DNA of 64,000 nucleotides from Aphrocallistes beatrix (GCA_963281255.1 OY725504.1:434001-498000), one strand, 5' to 3'; positions 47,494 to 61,119 are shown, numbered from the stretch's first letter. Notes: generated by a model not told the origin, from the sequence alone. Numbers and translations are program-made.

Positions 47494-50400
47494 ATGGAAA
47501 TCAGATCGCTCTTACTATGGAGTCCGTATTGTCACTGGAAGTCAGTTATGTGCCGATGCTCTAACTGATGTGGGATTGATCGGCATATATGTGGAGCTAA
47601 TCGGAGATAAAGCAAGAACTGAAAAGATTGGAATTGCAAGTTTCTTCGATTGGCTAACTCATACTACAGATGTCCACGATGACTTTATCATTGAGTGCGA
47701 GATAGATCTAGGAGAGATACAGCTTGTTACAATCTCAAACGATACTGCAAAACTCCCACTCACTACTGCTAATTGGTTTATTAACTATACATATGTGGTA
47801 AACTTTAAAACCAGGTTAGAACAGAATTTTCCTTGCTATCACTGGATCGGGAGTGGAGACTCCTACACCAATTCTGCTCACATTGGTAAGTACAGTCGAA
47901 ACCGTTTGTTTCTTACATCGGGCTCTTCTTACTAATTTGTCCTGCACATATTATTTATTTCAGTTTCCATCAATTTTAGTGAAGCTCCTAGCATAGGATA
48001 TGCCTTATGTCATGATCGGCGTTGAACGTCCGTCTGTCTGTCCGTCTGCTCGCGTATGGAAATTCTATTGGACCAAATTGCATCATATTTGGGTCATATA
48101 TTCCTTAGAGGGTGGATATTTGAACCTGGGTGCAAATCCTGAAAAAAATCACGCCTTTTCAAAAAATGTCGGTCGATAGACCGATAGTGCTGCTCCAGGA
48201 AGTAACTCAGCAACATGAAATGAGATTATCAGAATACATTGGGAAATACTCATTATAGAACATTCTAAGTGTGAAAATCGGAATCTACATATTAACCGTA
48301 GAATGCCCAGAGGGGACACAGTGTCCCGATATTGCGGATGTCTCCCAGCCATTTTCTATGGCATTGAAGCCATATAAATGCTGGGCATTCTGCAGTTAAA
48401 ATACCCTATATTAGCCGTTGAGAGCTCGCTTTTAGCTTAAAATAAAAAAATTCCAAAAAGGTGTGAAAATATGTACTATATATCAATATTTAATTACTCA
48501 TAAAATATTCATATTATTACATTCAAAGTGCAAAAATCGGATCCTACATAGTGAAATACCCTACATTATCCGTTGAGATATTACTTCTTGAAATTTGATT
48601 GGCTGAAATGGAAAAAATATCTATAAAACATAACTCCGCTAGCTAATAAAATTACAGGGTTTTAATGTTACAGTAAACACCGCCCATGCCATAACGCATC
48701 AATGCAATAGCATGAACTCCATTAAAATTTATTTCCATACAGGAACACTGAAATCGTTGAAGGGTAACACTATGCTAGAGGAACAGAGAGTAATACAAGT
48801 TCAACAGAAAAAAGATGAATATCATTGGTATGCTTTTCCAGATCTTGGATACCCATCAGCCCTGGATCCTAAACATTCAATTCCATTGGATCAGAGATTT
48901 GATCGCGTAAAAAATATAGATTTCATTGAAAATCTGGTAGAAGGAGGAGTAGAGGCTGATGGAAACAGTATATGGATGAAAATGAAGAATATTTTTGAGC
49001 GATCTTCCGTGTCCCATGAAGAACTAGAGACTGATTCGATGTATAGTCTCCATAATTTCTATACAATCGCAAAAGGCCTTATAGACAAATCTTCAAAACA
49101 TCTAATGGAAAAGAATAATCAGGAAATGCTAATAATGTATGAAACGTATCGATTTGTTAGCAACGCAGACTTTGGAATACAGATCCTGAACGGAGTTAAT
49201 TGTGTAGTCGTGAAGAAATGCATGAAACTACCTGACAATTTCCCTGTTACCAATGAAATGGTAATACCATTTCTTAACTTTGGACAAACGTTAGATACAG
49301 CGATGAAGGCAAGTTTGCTTATACATACTTACAATTCCTGCATAAATGTTAGAGCACATTCCCATTCCATATACTGCGTTATTGCTTTGAAGTATCAATT
49401 ATACGAAATAAGACTTTTTCTTTTGAAGAGGGCACGAAATTTTCCTTAGATATCCTTAACTTGTTTGAAGATTCACCATTCCTAATTTCTTTTAGGTTTT
49501 AGAATAATCGAATCCATTCAAGTGGAGTATAATGTGAATTTATTTTTCTCTAAAGCCACGATCTATTTATATTCCATTATTTCCTCTAGGATGATCGCAT
49601 TTACATATGTGACTTGAGCCAAATTATGCATGGACTTACTTGCAAAAAAAACCATTACTGTGCTGCCCCACTTTGTCTCCTTTACGTCACCGGGAGCAAT
49701 CAGCTAGTCCCCATAGCGATACAGTTGAAGAGAGACAAGGGAGAAAGCAATCCCATATTCTTACCATCAGACAATAGGATTGATTGGATGTTAGCAAAGA
49801 TGTTCTATTTATCCGCTCATGCACAGGTATGTTTGCTATTCCGGTTTTAATAAGAACAAGCTGGCTTCGCTTACTTGCGCTGCGAGGTTGGCGAACACAA
49901 AGTGTCCGCCGGAGGCGCTCTGCGGGCACCTGGGGTCACATTGATTAATTATAAGGGAGATAACATATTGCAAGAAAAATCACCAAATTTGTCAATTTTT
50001 AATTTTTTTAAATTCGTAATGATGACGTTATAGCAGAGTGATAAGTCGTCATTTTTTGATGATAGTTGTATCACATGTGAAAAATATGAATATACACATT
50101 CTATTAAAATTTCAGCCTTATATCACCAAAAATGGCTGAGTTATAGTCTAAAAACTGACATTTATAATTATAAAAAAGGTGATAATGACGTCATAATTCC
50201 ATGACGAGTAAACTTTTTCATCTGAACTAAGAACTTAGTGGAGCTGTTGCGTGATATCTTGAGATCGTTATATTTTGAGATATCGTAGCATTCTGAGATC
50301 TTGTTTGGCTTACTCAAATGGCCTTGTGGTTCAATCGGTTTCATTGTGGCACTAAACTGTGGCACATGACAAAATTTGATGGCACACGACACAATTTAGT

Positions 50401-52875
50401 GGCACGCGGCACAATTCACTATGGTAAACCCCCATATGGACCATAAATTATTAAAATATAATTGACCCATGGATATTCATGCGATATCAAATCGAATGAA
50501 TATAGAAAATTAATGTTTCCTGGAAAACCGGATCAAATAACCAAACCGGGTCACCGGGAAATCTTGACCCGGTTCAAGCCTGATAAGAACCATTTATTTG
50601 GGAACGGATTATTTTCTATTTATTACTATTTAAACAGAACCGGTTATAAGAACATTCTATCAATAATTTCTAGAATTATTAGTAGTCAAGTTCTCATTTT
50701 TTCACTCGTACACAACCAATTTTGTAATTTCTGACTCCTGTATCTTCTACCTTGCTCACTTTTTCGAGCTTACTACTATTTATTAGGTTAGGGACCAATC
50801 TTCTTATAGCCGATGAAAAGAACAAAATATGTTCTTATAACCGACAATAGATGTTCTTATAACCAATAAAAAGAACAAAATATGTTCTTATAACCGACAT
50901 ATCTGATCTCTTATGTCGTAAAAAGAACAAAATATGTTCTTATAACCGACATATCTGATCTCTTATGTCGGTTATAAGAACATTTTTTCAACTCCCAACG
51001 ATGTTCTTTTATCAAAATTTGAGTTCCGGATAAGAGAGGTGATTGTAAAATAGATATTCTATAAAGGAAAAGAAACTATTCCATTGCGATTGATTAATAC
51101 ATTTTAAGCAGTATTTACCCCTGAATATATTAGATGTCGCAATTATCTTCCAAATTCATTATCAAAGTTCATTAAATAATATTACATGATAATGATTGCT
51201 GGAATTGTGGTTAATAATTGACTTGAAAATAGGACAAAGCATATTGACTAAATGTCGAAAGGGCTGCCCGGTTGAGAGAGGTGCCCGGATATCGGAGGTC
51301 CGGATAAGAGAGGTTCGAGTGTATGTGTATATACAGTAGAACTCGGTTAGTACGTACCCCCCCAGGAAGCGGAAAAAAGTACGTACTAACCGAGTTGATA
51401 TTACATAGGTATCTATATAATAAATGAATTTTTGTTCAGAGAAATGAGTACGTACTAAGCCGAAGTACGTCTTATCCCTACACTATTAACCGATAAAAGC
51501 TACAAAATACTTTATATTACGTTTATGTGCCGAAAAGTGTTTTAACTTCGTCATTACAACCAGTCACACGTATCGAAATAGAACAAATACAGCTGACTTA
51601 TCCGAAATTATTTGCATAATCGATAAAACGGTAAAGGTTTACAACATTTTTCCATTACAGCATCATCAGCTATCTACTCACTACATATCCTGCCATGCAG
51701 TCATGGAAGCATATGGTGTGGCTACAATGAGGAATCTCCCTGATGCACATCCAGTGTACAAACTACTACGACCTCATTTCCGTTACACGATGGCTATAAA
51801 TCATGCTGCACGTAAGGCCCTCATTAATAACGACGGAATTATAGACCAGTTATTCTCAATCGGAGGTAAAGATAACACATCAGGAAAAGCTGAGTTTATT
51901 AGAAGGACTAACGCTATCTATGATGTGCACTGGACTAACATAAGAAAAGATTTGACTGCACGAGGAATTTCTCCAGATGACAATAAGAAACTTCCCAACT
52001 ACTTCTACAGAGATGATGGAGTGAGACTTTGGGATGCAATCGGAACGTTTGTAGCTTCAATTCTAGATATATTTTACACAAACGACAAATCTGTAGAAGA
52101 TGACAGTGAGCTGAAAAACTGGGTTGAAGATATTCATCAAAACGCATTCCCTAAATTCAGAGGAAATAAAAGCGGCCGTGGTTTTCCAAATAAAATCACT
52201 ACTAAGAAGATGCTAAGCGAGTACTGCACACTGATCATGTTCACTGGGTCTGTTCAGCACTCTGCAGTCAACTTTGGACAGTTCCAAACTTACGGCTACG
52301 TACCAAATGCTCCAATGAGCTTGAGGATGCCTCCTCCGTCCAAGAAAGGAGTGAGGACTCATACGGATCTACTCAACACACTACCTACTACGATGTCAAC
52401 TGGATTAGCTGTTACTGTGGCATGGGCTCTATCACAGTTCAGTCCAGACGAAGTAATTTGATTTAATAAACATATTTATGAAATATTGATACTTGTTTAT
52501 CTATAATAAAATCCTATCACTTCCGGTTTTCAAAGCATATAATCATCTTTATTACATATCTTTTAAAGATATAATGAAATCTGAACGACTACTAATGTAG
52601 GTTATTGAATTTTGTAAAATCCGATTATCGCATTTGATTTTAGACAAAAGCATTATTCTCATTGATCGATTACAAGATACCTTCATTAAATTTAGATTTA
52701 TCTCGGTGGGTATCAGACGATGTGGTATACAGAACAGAAAGCGAAAGACTGCGTTACGAAATTCCTGGATCAGTTGAAGACACTCAATGAAAGAATTAAG
52801 GAGAGAAACGAGAAATTGGATGTTCCCTATAGGTACCTGATATCCAGCAACTGTCCCAACAGTATTACTATATAG
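47494..52875 (+). CDS. LOX5: divergent lipoxygenase, exons 2-6 (5' end decayed)
   Basis: Exons: 47494-47885 (homology start), 48743-49308, 49590-49826, 51661-52452, 52696-52875. Exon 2 encodes the PLAT end (FPCYHWIGSG). It has five extra residues after GSQL and lacks one base near its start. No AG acceptor in the right phase is seen before it. Exons 3-6 are fully open and in phase. All iron ligands are present (HQLSTH, QHSAVN, terminal NSITI). Exon 3 is the most divergent of the cluster (LDQRFDRVKNIDF) and ends ATGAAG with a GC donor (GCAAGT). The conserved catalytic part argues for recent function; the 5' damage argues for a pseudogene or a different first exon. Tail and 3' UTR are type A-like. 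Confidence 0.7.
50750..51010. repeat. Short inverted/tandem repeat cluster in LOX5 intron 4
   Basis: AATATGTTCTTATAACCGAC and TTCTTATAACCGACATATC recur several times, with reverse complements (GTCGGTTATAAGAACA) at the right. A gradient of pattern in both directions suggests a foldback element. Confidence 0.65.
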
Positions 52876-53449
52876 GACTTTATAGTGACGTGTGTGTGTG
52901 CTATATTTAGTTAATAGTTGTAGTAGGTAGCTTAGACTATCTTGTTAGAACCTTTAGGAACTTAGAACTGCAGTGGAGTGTGCTGATAGTTTAGTTCAGT
53001 CTTTGAAATATTTATTGAGTGTTTATAGGATTTATTAAATAAAAGTTGATAAACATAAATTTTAAATTTAATGGGAGAATAGTCTTGATGGAGATAATGC
53101 AAATAATCTCATTATTTGCACTAACTCTGTGGTAGCCCACAAATTTGACTTGACTATAGTAACTAAACTGTTTTCTACGTGAAAATGAATCTTTTTCCAA
53201 ATCTTTTCCGTGATATATCTTTCATATTTGAAACAAAAGTACCAGCACTTTAGATAAATGTGTCTATTATTCCGTTGCTGGCACTTGGTTTATTTCACAT
53301 ATATCTCTTTGATCTCCATTTTATCTCCATATATATATCCTTACTATTAAAACTCGATTAATGTGTGTGTATATATGTATATATATATCTCTCTCTGTAA
53401 CGAATTGATTGAAGAAACTACCAGGCGCAGAAAGCTGATTTTTCTTTTA

Positions 53450-53500
53450 CCCTATAGGTATCTGTTATCAACTCAATGCCCAAACAGTATTACCATTTAG
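53450..53500 (+). pseudogene. Relic of a type B LOX exon 6 (last 16 codons and stop)
   Basis: Reads CCCTATAGGTATCTG to the stop as in LOX2 and LOX4 (PYRYLLSTQC then NSITI). Upstream, 53160-53335 matches the 3' end of intron 5 of the type B genes, but the first part of exon 6 has been replaced by a repeat containing CCAGGCGCAGAAAGCTGAT, which also occurs at about 54767. This is what is left of a further type B copy. Confidence 0.85.
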
Positions 53501-53716
53501 GATTTTGAGTGCATGTGTATGTTTGTGTGTGCGTGATTATTTTTATTGACTATATACATTGGAAAAGTTTAAAATATTTTACTTTCTCTCATATTGTTCA
53601 ATATTTCAATAATTCAGTTCTGTATAATGAAATTAAACATTTCATGAATATGTCAAAGTGAATTCATATATGGTTCGGAGGAGTGTTGAGAAGGACTCCT
53701 TTACATGTGCTGCTTC

Positions 53717-54201
53717 CATAGGTGGCGATTTGAGCAAACAATTGGGGGCGAGATTTTTTTTCATCATCAGAGATTAGCATAATTAATTAACTATCATTAT
53801 AGTATATCAAGTAACATATGAGTTTATTAATGTATAATGGTAACTAGAAATATAGCAAATATCCAGATATGAAGTATTTTAACTCGATATCGAAGTTTCA
53901 AATATATTTTGTCTCACTTCATTTCGACTTATAAATTCCTTCAATAATTTCTTCATATTAAGGAGATCAAGTATAAAATCAACAGCGATTATTTTTTTGA
54001 AATCATACTACGTAGTATAATAAATGTTTATAGTGGACACCAATAATATAATGATAGTGTGCATTACTTAACATTACTTCACTTTTCCTAAGTAGTTGGT
54101 GTAGATATTAAATATTGGGGGCAAAATACTCTCCTACTTTAGATATTATTGGGGGGGGGGGGGCAATCGCCCTCCTTGCCCCTCCAGGATCGCCGCCTAT
54201 G
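53717..54201. mobile_element. hAT-like element, CATAGG ends, with empty site after LOX4
   Basis: Left end CATAGGTGGCGAT, right end ATCGCCGCCTATG. GCTGCTTC flanks it on both sides (53709-53716, 54202-54209). The paralogous LOX4 flank has a single GCTGCTTC (about 45759-45766). 485 bp, with a long G run near the right end. No coding capacity seen. Confidence 0.85.
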
Positions 54202-55606
54202 GCTGCTTCTATTTGTATTGAATTAGTTAAATAAACAAGATTCCTTAATTTCCACCCACGTGAAGTTGATAGCTTGTCTCAACCTGTTTAAACACAGTAT
54301 AATTTGCTGAAGTGACTTGTTTTTGAATCAAATTGAAATCTAATCCAAATTTTCAGACTTCTAGAAGATAGAATGTTGCTCTAAGACATATGATATCTCC
54401 AATATCTCTAGCAACTTGTTGAATTACTTTATCTACTACGTAAATTATATTGACTATCATAGCAGGTGGCCAAGCAATTAAATTGAGTCAAAATAGAAAG
54501 ATTGTATACTGTCCAAATAAGCATTTACGTGATGAAAATAAATTAAGAGTGGACTTAATATCAAATGACTGGAAGTATTATGTGCTGATCGTAAGATCCA
54601 AATCAAGTGACCAGTTGCATGATTTTAACTCCACGATTCGGTAGATTTTGAAATTGTTTAACACATGCGTGTAAAAATGCCTGCTTATTAAATCAGAAAC
54701 ATTCCATTATATATATACCGGTATATACATATATATATATCTGTAACGAATTAATTGAAGAAACTGCCAGGCGCAGAAAGCTGATATCTCTTTCGGCTCC
54801 AGTAAGTTCTGACCTCAGGCCGACTCATCATGGGATTATGACGTCATTGTCACCTTTTTTATAATTATAAATTTCAGTTTTTCGACCATAACTCAGCCAT
54901 TTTAGGTGATAGAAGGCTGGAATTTTAATAGAATATGTATATTAATATACCTCATATATGATGTAACTATCATCAAAAAATGATGACTCATCACTTTATT
55001 ATGACGTCATCATTACGCATCAAAATTTCAAAAATTGACAAATTTGGTGATTTTTCATACGATATCGAATATAACAGTAGGACAGACGTATTTAGAAATG
55101 TTGTCTCCCTTATAATTAATCAATGTGACCCCAGGCGACCGAAGGGAATTTACATCATGATGACGTCATTGTAGAAATTCTTTTATTTATTTGCAATGTC
55201 CACATGAGTTAGAATTTGCTAATAAAACACTCTAGCAATCAATTTCAGATATAGCATCTCTATCAGTGAAAAACTAGCGTTACAGAGAATGATGATTAAT
55301 CTGTTTATACTTTTGAATTTATATAAATCAGAAATTCATGCACGATGAGCCAATCAACAATAAAGTTAATCACCATTCAATCAGGTCTCATGAGATCTAA
55401 TAGGAGCTGCACAAATTAGAATGGAAGGAAATGATGTATATTACAAATAAAAAAATTGAGCCATAATTTTTAAAGGGCTACTTCAAATGTGTTTGAGGTA
55501 AGTTTTTGCAAAGATAATCAAACGATGAAATATCAAAGAACACTAGATGTATTTAAACTTGTAATGTAATATCACATGAATTGTCTACTAATTGATCTTG
55601 CTCTAG

Positions 55607-55614
55607 TATATAAG
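55607..55614 (+). promoter_or_regulatory. Candidate TATA box of LOX6
   Basis: TATATAAG in GCTCTAGTATATAAGCATG, about 275 bases before the ATG. An AG (TCTTACAG, 55866) before GTAATACAATTTAG suggests a 5' untranslated intron between this site and exon 1. Confidence 0.45.
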
Positions 55615-55886
55615 CATGTTATTACTTTCAAACAAAATTCTAGACAAATTCTAAAATGGTTCTCCAGCTCATTAGTCTTCTGTGATACGATATTCACTGA
55701 TTGAATATCACAATGCCAACAAATTTGTAAATAAATCGAGACTGAACAGAAGTTTTATTAATCTGAAAGTACTAATTAGGATATTATATACTGAGTATTC
55801 TAAATATTAATTCAGTAATTAATTATATGAATATATATATACGTATATCACAATTTCTATCTTACAGGTAATACAATTTAGTTGAA

Positions 55887-58800
55887 ATGTCATCAGTTCC
55901 CAATGCAAAGTGTTCCATCAACAAGCATGATAAATTCAAGAAATACGAAGACACCAATAAGGACCCAATGACACAAGTGGTAGTTTTGGAATTGCCTCCA
56001 TTCAACCTCCAACCCTACAGTGAGTTAACATTTAAAATCGGAAGATTCGTAGCCATTTTGGAAAGTATGATTTTATTAAACTATTATTATAAAATGATAG
56101 ACCAAAATTATTATAAAATGATAGGCTAATTCTAACTGTGATTTTAATTAAGTCTGAAAGATCACATATATACTATTAAATAATTTTGACTAAGACTCAA
56201 TTATAGATACAAATCCAGATGGCCATTACTATGGAGTCCGCATAGTAACAGGAAGTCAGTTAGGAAGTGACCGTGACAACACTGTATCTGTGGAACTAAT
56301 CGGAAATGTCGCCAAAACTGGAAAGATCGAAATCGGTAATTTCTTCAACTGGCATATATCATCCGAAGATACCTACGACGATTACATCATTGAGTGCGAA
56401 ACAGATTTGGGAGAGGTACAACTTGTGACAGTTTCAAACGATAGTGCAAGATTCTATCAGAGTAGTGCGAATTGGTTCGTAGACTTTACTTATGTGATCA
56501 ACCTTAAGAGCAAGTTGGAACAGAACTTTCCTTGCTACCACTGGCTTGGAGACGGAGAAGAACAAACTAATTCTGCTAGCACAGGTAAATGGATATTTAA
56601 ACAGGTTTTATGTTATCATTTGATTCTTTGAAATGAGACTGCTTAATGTTTAAAAAAGTCACTTCTATACTATAACACCATATTCGTGTGTTTATATTAA
56701 TATGATGCAAACATTTGAAGCTACAGCTATATAATATGGATATTAACATCTGAAAATAATCACTTTAATCTTTCCCATTTTTAGGAATTCTGAGATCTGT
56801 TGAAGGTAATCGTATCATCGAGGAACAGAGATTCAATCAAGTCCAGGAGAGAAGAAAAACATATATCTGGGAAATCTTTCCAGATGTTGGGTTTCCATCG
56901 TCCATGACTATGCATGAAAAACATCCATTGGATGAAAAATTTGAACGTGTGAAAAATGTTGATTTCCTTACTAACCAAGCAACAGGCGTTATTTCGTCCA
57001 CTGGGAGGAGTATTTGGGTTCTAATTACTCGACTAATTGGAAAGGTCTTTGGTTCTGAAGAAGCAGTGGCCGATGGCGCAATGAATAGTCTCCATGGTTT
57101 TTATAGAGTTGCAAAAGGTCTTGTAGATAAAACTGCAAAAGCAGAAGAGGAAATTAGCAGTCAGGAAATGCTCGTTGCTTATGAAACGTATCGATTCGCT
57201 AGTGATGTGCACTTTGGAGAACAGATCCTGAGCGGAGTTAATTGTGTTGTCGTGAAGAAATGCAATGCTCTACCAGACAATTTCCCTGTGACCAATGAGA
57301 TGGTACAGCCGTTTCTTAACAACGGACATACATTAGAGCAAGCAATGCAGGTAACTTTACTGTACTAGCTACAAATGGTCGATGAAATTATTGATCACAC
57401 TACCACGTGATAAAGTGTAGTTTGTACTTATTTCTGCATGAAGGGTTATATTAAAATGAATCATCATGGAGCCTTGTGGTTTATATTGATTCTACATTAG
57501 ACCATACTAATAACCATATATCTCCATATAGGGTGACCATATCTACATATGTGACCTGAGCCAAATTATGTATGGACTTCCTTGCAAGGAAAATGAATAC
57601 TGTGCTGCTCCACTCTGCCTTCTTTACGTCAACGGGAGCCATCAACTAGTTCCCATAGCGATACAGTTGAAGAGAGACAAAGGGAAAGACAATCCCATAT
57701 TCTTACCATCAGACAACAGGATTGATTGGATGTTAGCAAAGATGTACTATTCCTCTGCTAGTGGGCAGGTATGTTACTACTAATTAGTACATATAATATC
57801 TTATATATTAAAACGCAATGGGTTTTTTTGTGTTTTTGTTTGTGCAAATTGATTGAGGAATTGGGAAGTGCTAGAATCGTGAAATTTGGCTCACAGGTAA
57901 TTAATAATGAAACTAGGTAGGGAGTTCGAAGATCTAAGCGAAATGTTCACACCTCGCTGAGATAGGTGACAGATTGTGCTGACCATTTAAATTCGATTAT
58001 TTTATAATGCAAATACTTAGAATCAAACAGTAGTGACTAATGCATACAATTAAAGGGACTATTTCATTGGTTCATGTGAAAACTATAGTTATTTTATGAT
58101 TGAATTGATTGATCATAGCATGTAACACACTTTAATTGTTGTTAACGACATGGACTGAAATTGGTTGAAAGTATAATAATCTTTAGTAATGTGAACTTTC
58201 AAATTGACCTTACATTCAGGATTAGTTGATTTAGTACGAAGTAAATTCTATTTATCACGAACCTAAATCTTCTGCTACAGTTCAAAATTCGTCAAATGGT
58301 GTGAAAATATATACATAACCTTTTTTGTTGCTATACACTATTAAAAAATTAAGATATCTACTAGTACTATATAAGTTACGACGTATTGCTTTGAAGTTAA
58401 AATACAATGACAGTATATTGGAGTGTCTACAATGATTTCTATTGTGAGAGTGAAGCCATATATATTGTATAGAAAAGGTGCGAAAAATGGTTTCCATTCT
58501 TTCTGTCGAGATTTGAAAATTTCGCTTTTACTTTTAGCATGAACATAGCAAAATACTTCTTTGATTTGGCATGAATATGCCCATAGGCACCGAATCGGGG
58601 GGCTGGGGGGGCTCGAGACCCCCTGGATTCGAAGATGACCCATTGATGTAATACAAATTTTAGAGCTGAGCCCCCCTAGAACCACAAATTTTCCCATAAA
58701 TTTCGAAAAGTTCGGCGCCCCTGAATATGCCACCTACTTGGCATCAACATTCGGGTTTTGGCAAGAACTTGGCATGAACATTTCAAGGCAACACTAAACT

Positions 58801-61038
58801 TAATCCCTATCGGTCAATAAAATCAAGGCATAACATCTGTATATATAATTACTTTCAGGCCCGGCAGGAGGGTGGTTTGGCAAAAATCATATTTGAAAAA
58901 GTGCTAGGCAAAATTGTGGTTTTGCAATATCTGTAATAAAATATTCTACGAAAAATTGTTAAATGCTGTATCTGCCATACCGCTTCCTCCGACCCTGCAT
59001 TTAATGGCTGAACTAATATATTTGACTGAACCGGCCGAATATATTGGTCCGGTCATGGTTGTACCAATATTTATCACCGAATCGGTTGGTACGGCTTATA
59101 TATTAACCCATTGTCCTATTAAACAGGATTCATTGTATCTTTCTAATATCCAAATACCACCAGAGCTTCTGGGAAAAAATTGATAGATCTGTCGATCCCG
59201 GTTGCTGGACTAATAAAAATGTTCTTCCGCCGGGTCTGTGTATAATTATTGACAGGGGGTGGCAGAGTAGGACACTCCATAAGTTGGGATATATGTTTAT
59301 ATCTGGATGAAGCCCTTAATGTAACACTGATATAAATCTATATCTTTATTTTTTAATCCATCACAGCATCATCAACTATCCACTCACTACATATCCTGTC
59401 ATGCAGCCATGGAAGCATATGGTGTGGCAACAATGAGGAATCTCCCTGATGCACATCCAGTGTATAAACTACTACGACCTCATTTCCGTTACACGATGGC
59501 TATAAACTCAGCTGCTCGTAGGAGCCTCATTAATAACGGCGGAATTATAGACCAGTTATTCTCAACCGGAGGTGAAGATAACTCATCAGGAAAAGCTGAG
59601 TTAGTGAGAAGGAGTAACGCTGTCTATGATGTGCACTGGACTAACATAAGAAAAGATTTGACTGCACGAGGAATTTCTCCAGATGACAATAAGAAACTTC
59701 CCAACTACTTCTACAGAGATGATGGAGTGAGACTTTGGGATGCAATCGAAACGTTTATAGCTTCAATTCTAGATATATTTTACACAAACGACAAAGCTGT
59801 AGAAGATGACAGTGAGCTGAAAAACTGGGTTGAAGATATTCATCAAAATGCATTTCCTGCATTCAAAGAAAATAAAAGCGGCCGTGGTTTTCCAAATAAA
59901 ATCACTACTAAGAAGATGCTAAGCGAGTACTGCACACTGATCATGTTCACTGGGTCTGTTCAGCACTCTGCAGTCAACTTTGGACAGTTCCAGACTTACG
60001 GCTACGTACCAAATGCTCCAATGAGCATGAGGATGCCTCCTCCGTCCAAGAAAGGAGAGAGGACTCATGCAGACTTACTCAGCACTCTTCCAAATATGAA
60101 GTCAACTGGATTAGCTGCTGCTGTATCCTGGTCTCTATCACGATTCAGTCCAGACGAAGTAAGCTGTTTTAATCAATATTATATTAATAAGAAATACAAG
60201 TAGTTACTTCAACTGGGACTTTGTGTCAGCATCAAATGCCCTGCGAGCGTTTATAACCCTGAGCCATAGGCCCATAGCCCTCTGTACATAAGGCTTGCCA
60301 TCTAAATCTCAAAAATGGGCTAGGGATGCGGCCGAAGTTGGTTGAACTAATACATGATCTTCCTAAAGTCATTAACGACGCAGAATACAGCTTAGGAATG
60401 TATTACCAGCATATATAAATATGGTGTCAAAGTACCCATATCCGTTATTAAAATTGAGATTAGTCATCACATGATTGCGCAATAGGTTATATTTGAGACA
60501 AATTTAGTGATTTTCAGAGGCCGTTTAAGGGCACTTATAAGTGTTTTTACCATAATTTCTTTCGCATAGACCTGAGCTATGAATGGATTGATGCGATAAA
60601 TTTGAAATTTTCGCATCAATCCATTCACAGCTCAGTTTAATGCGAAAAAAATAATGATTTTAGGCAGATCATGTATTAGTTAGAAAACATGTATACATTA
60701 GTGAATTTCACATTTATTTTGAGAAGACGATGAAAACGATCCATGCTAAATAGTACACATTTTGAATTCATCTGTTAATAGAAGTGTAGAGAATTCTTCT
60801 TTAAATAGTCATTGTAATATAACTCGACCGAATCAGTTTAATTATAATTATTTTACAGATTTTTCTCGGTGGCTATCAGACGATGTGGTATACAGAACAG
60901 AAAGCAAAAGACTGCGTTAAAAAATTCCTGGAGCAGTTGAAAACACTCAATGAAAGGATTGAAAAGAGAAACGAGACATTGGACATCCCATACACCTACC
61001 TGATATCCAGCAACTGTCCCAACAGTATTACTATATAG
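55887..61038 (+). CDS. LOX6: arachidonate-type lipoxygenase (type A), 761 aa
   Basis: Exons: 55887-56019, 56207-56584, 56785-57350, 57532-57768, 59367-60158, 60859-61038; phases agree. PLAT domain, then LOX domain with His440, His445 (HQLSTH), His638, Asn642 (QHSAVN) and terminal Ile761; Ala at the Coffa-Brash position. Exon 1 begins MSSVPNAKC and, as in LOX1 and LOX7, follows GTAATACAATTTAGTTGAAATG, probably the end of a 5' untranslated exon. Exon 4 starts GDHIYICD instead of DDRIYICD. Intron 4 is long (1.6 kb) and holds an hAT-like element. The exon 3 variable region is closest to LOX7 (KTAKAEEE), so these two are probably the youngest tandem pair. Function as for LOX1. Confidence 0.92.
58582..58723. 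mobile_element. hAT-like element with CATAGG end, LOX6 intron 4
   Basis: Left end CATAGGCACCGAA and right end TTCGGCGCCCCTG. AATATGCC flanks both sides (58574-58581, 58724-58731). 142 bp, with C and G runs as in the other two members. Confidence 0.75.
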
Positions 61039-61048
61039 GACTTTATAG

Positions 61049-61052
<4 letters not shown>

Positions 61053-61117
<65 letters not shown>
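61053..61117. repeat. (GT)n microsatellite in LOX6 3' UTR
   Basis: About 32 uninterrupted GT units 15 bases after the stop. LOX1, LOX3 and LOX5 carry much shorter GT or CA tracts at the same place, so this is a copy-specific expansion. Confidence 0.95.

Positions 61118-61119
<2 letters not shown>

Larger units (their letters stand above)
52876..55606. other. Intergenic region LOX5 to LOX6
   Basis: Holds the LOX5 3' UTR with AATAAA at about 53038, a relic of a type B LOX 3' end (about 53150-53500), its 3' flank interrupted by an hAT-like insertion (53717-54201), and a dispersed repeat at about 54720-55160 whose GACGTCATCATTA-type parts also occur in intron 2 of LOX2, LOX3 and LOX4. No intact gene. 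Confidence 0.65.

Noticed and set aside
58914-59183. 89-aa open frame in LOX6 intron 4
   Set aside because: Lies inside an intron, has no recognisable domain, and no splice partner is evident.
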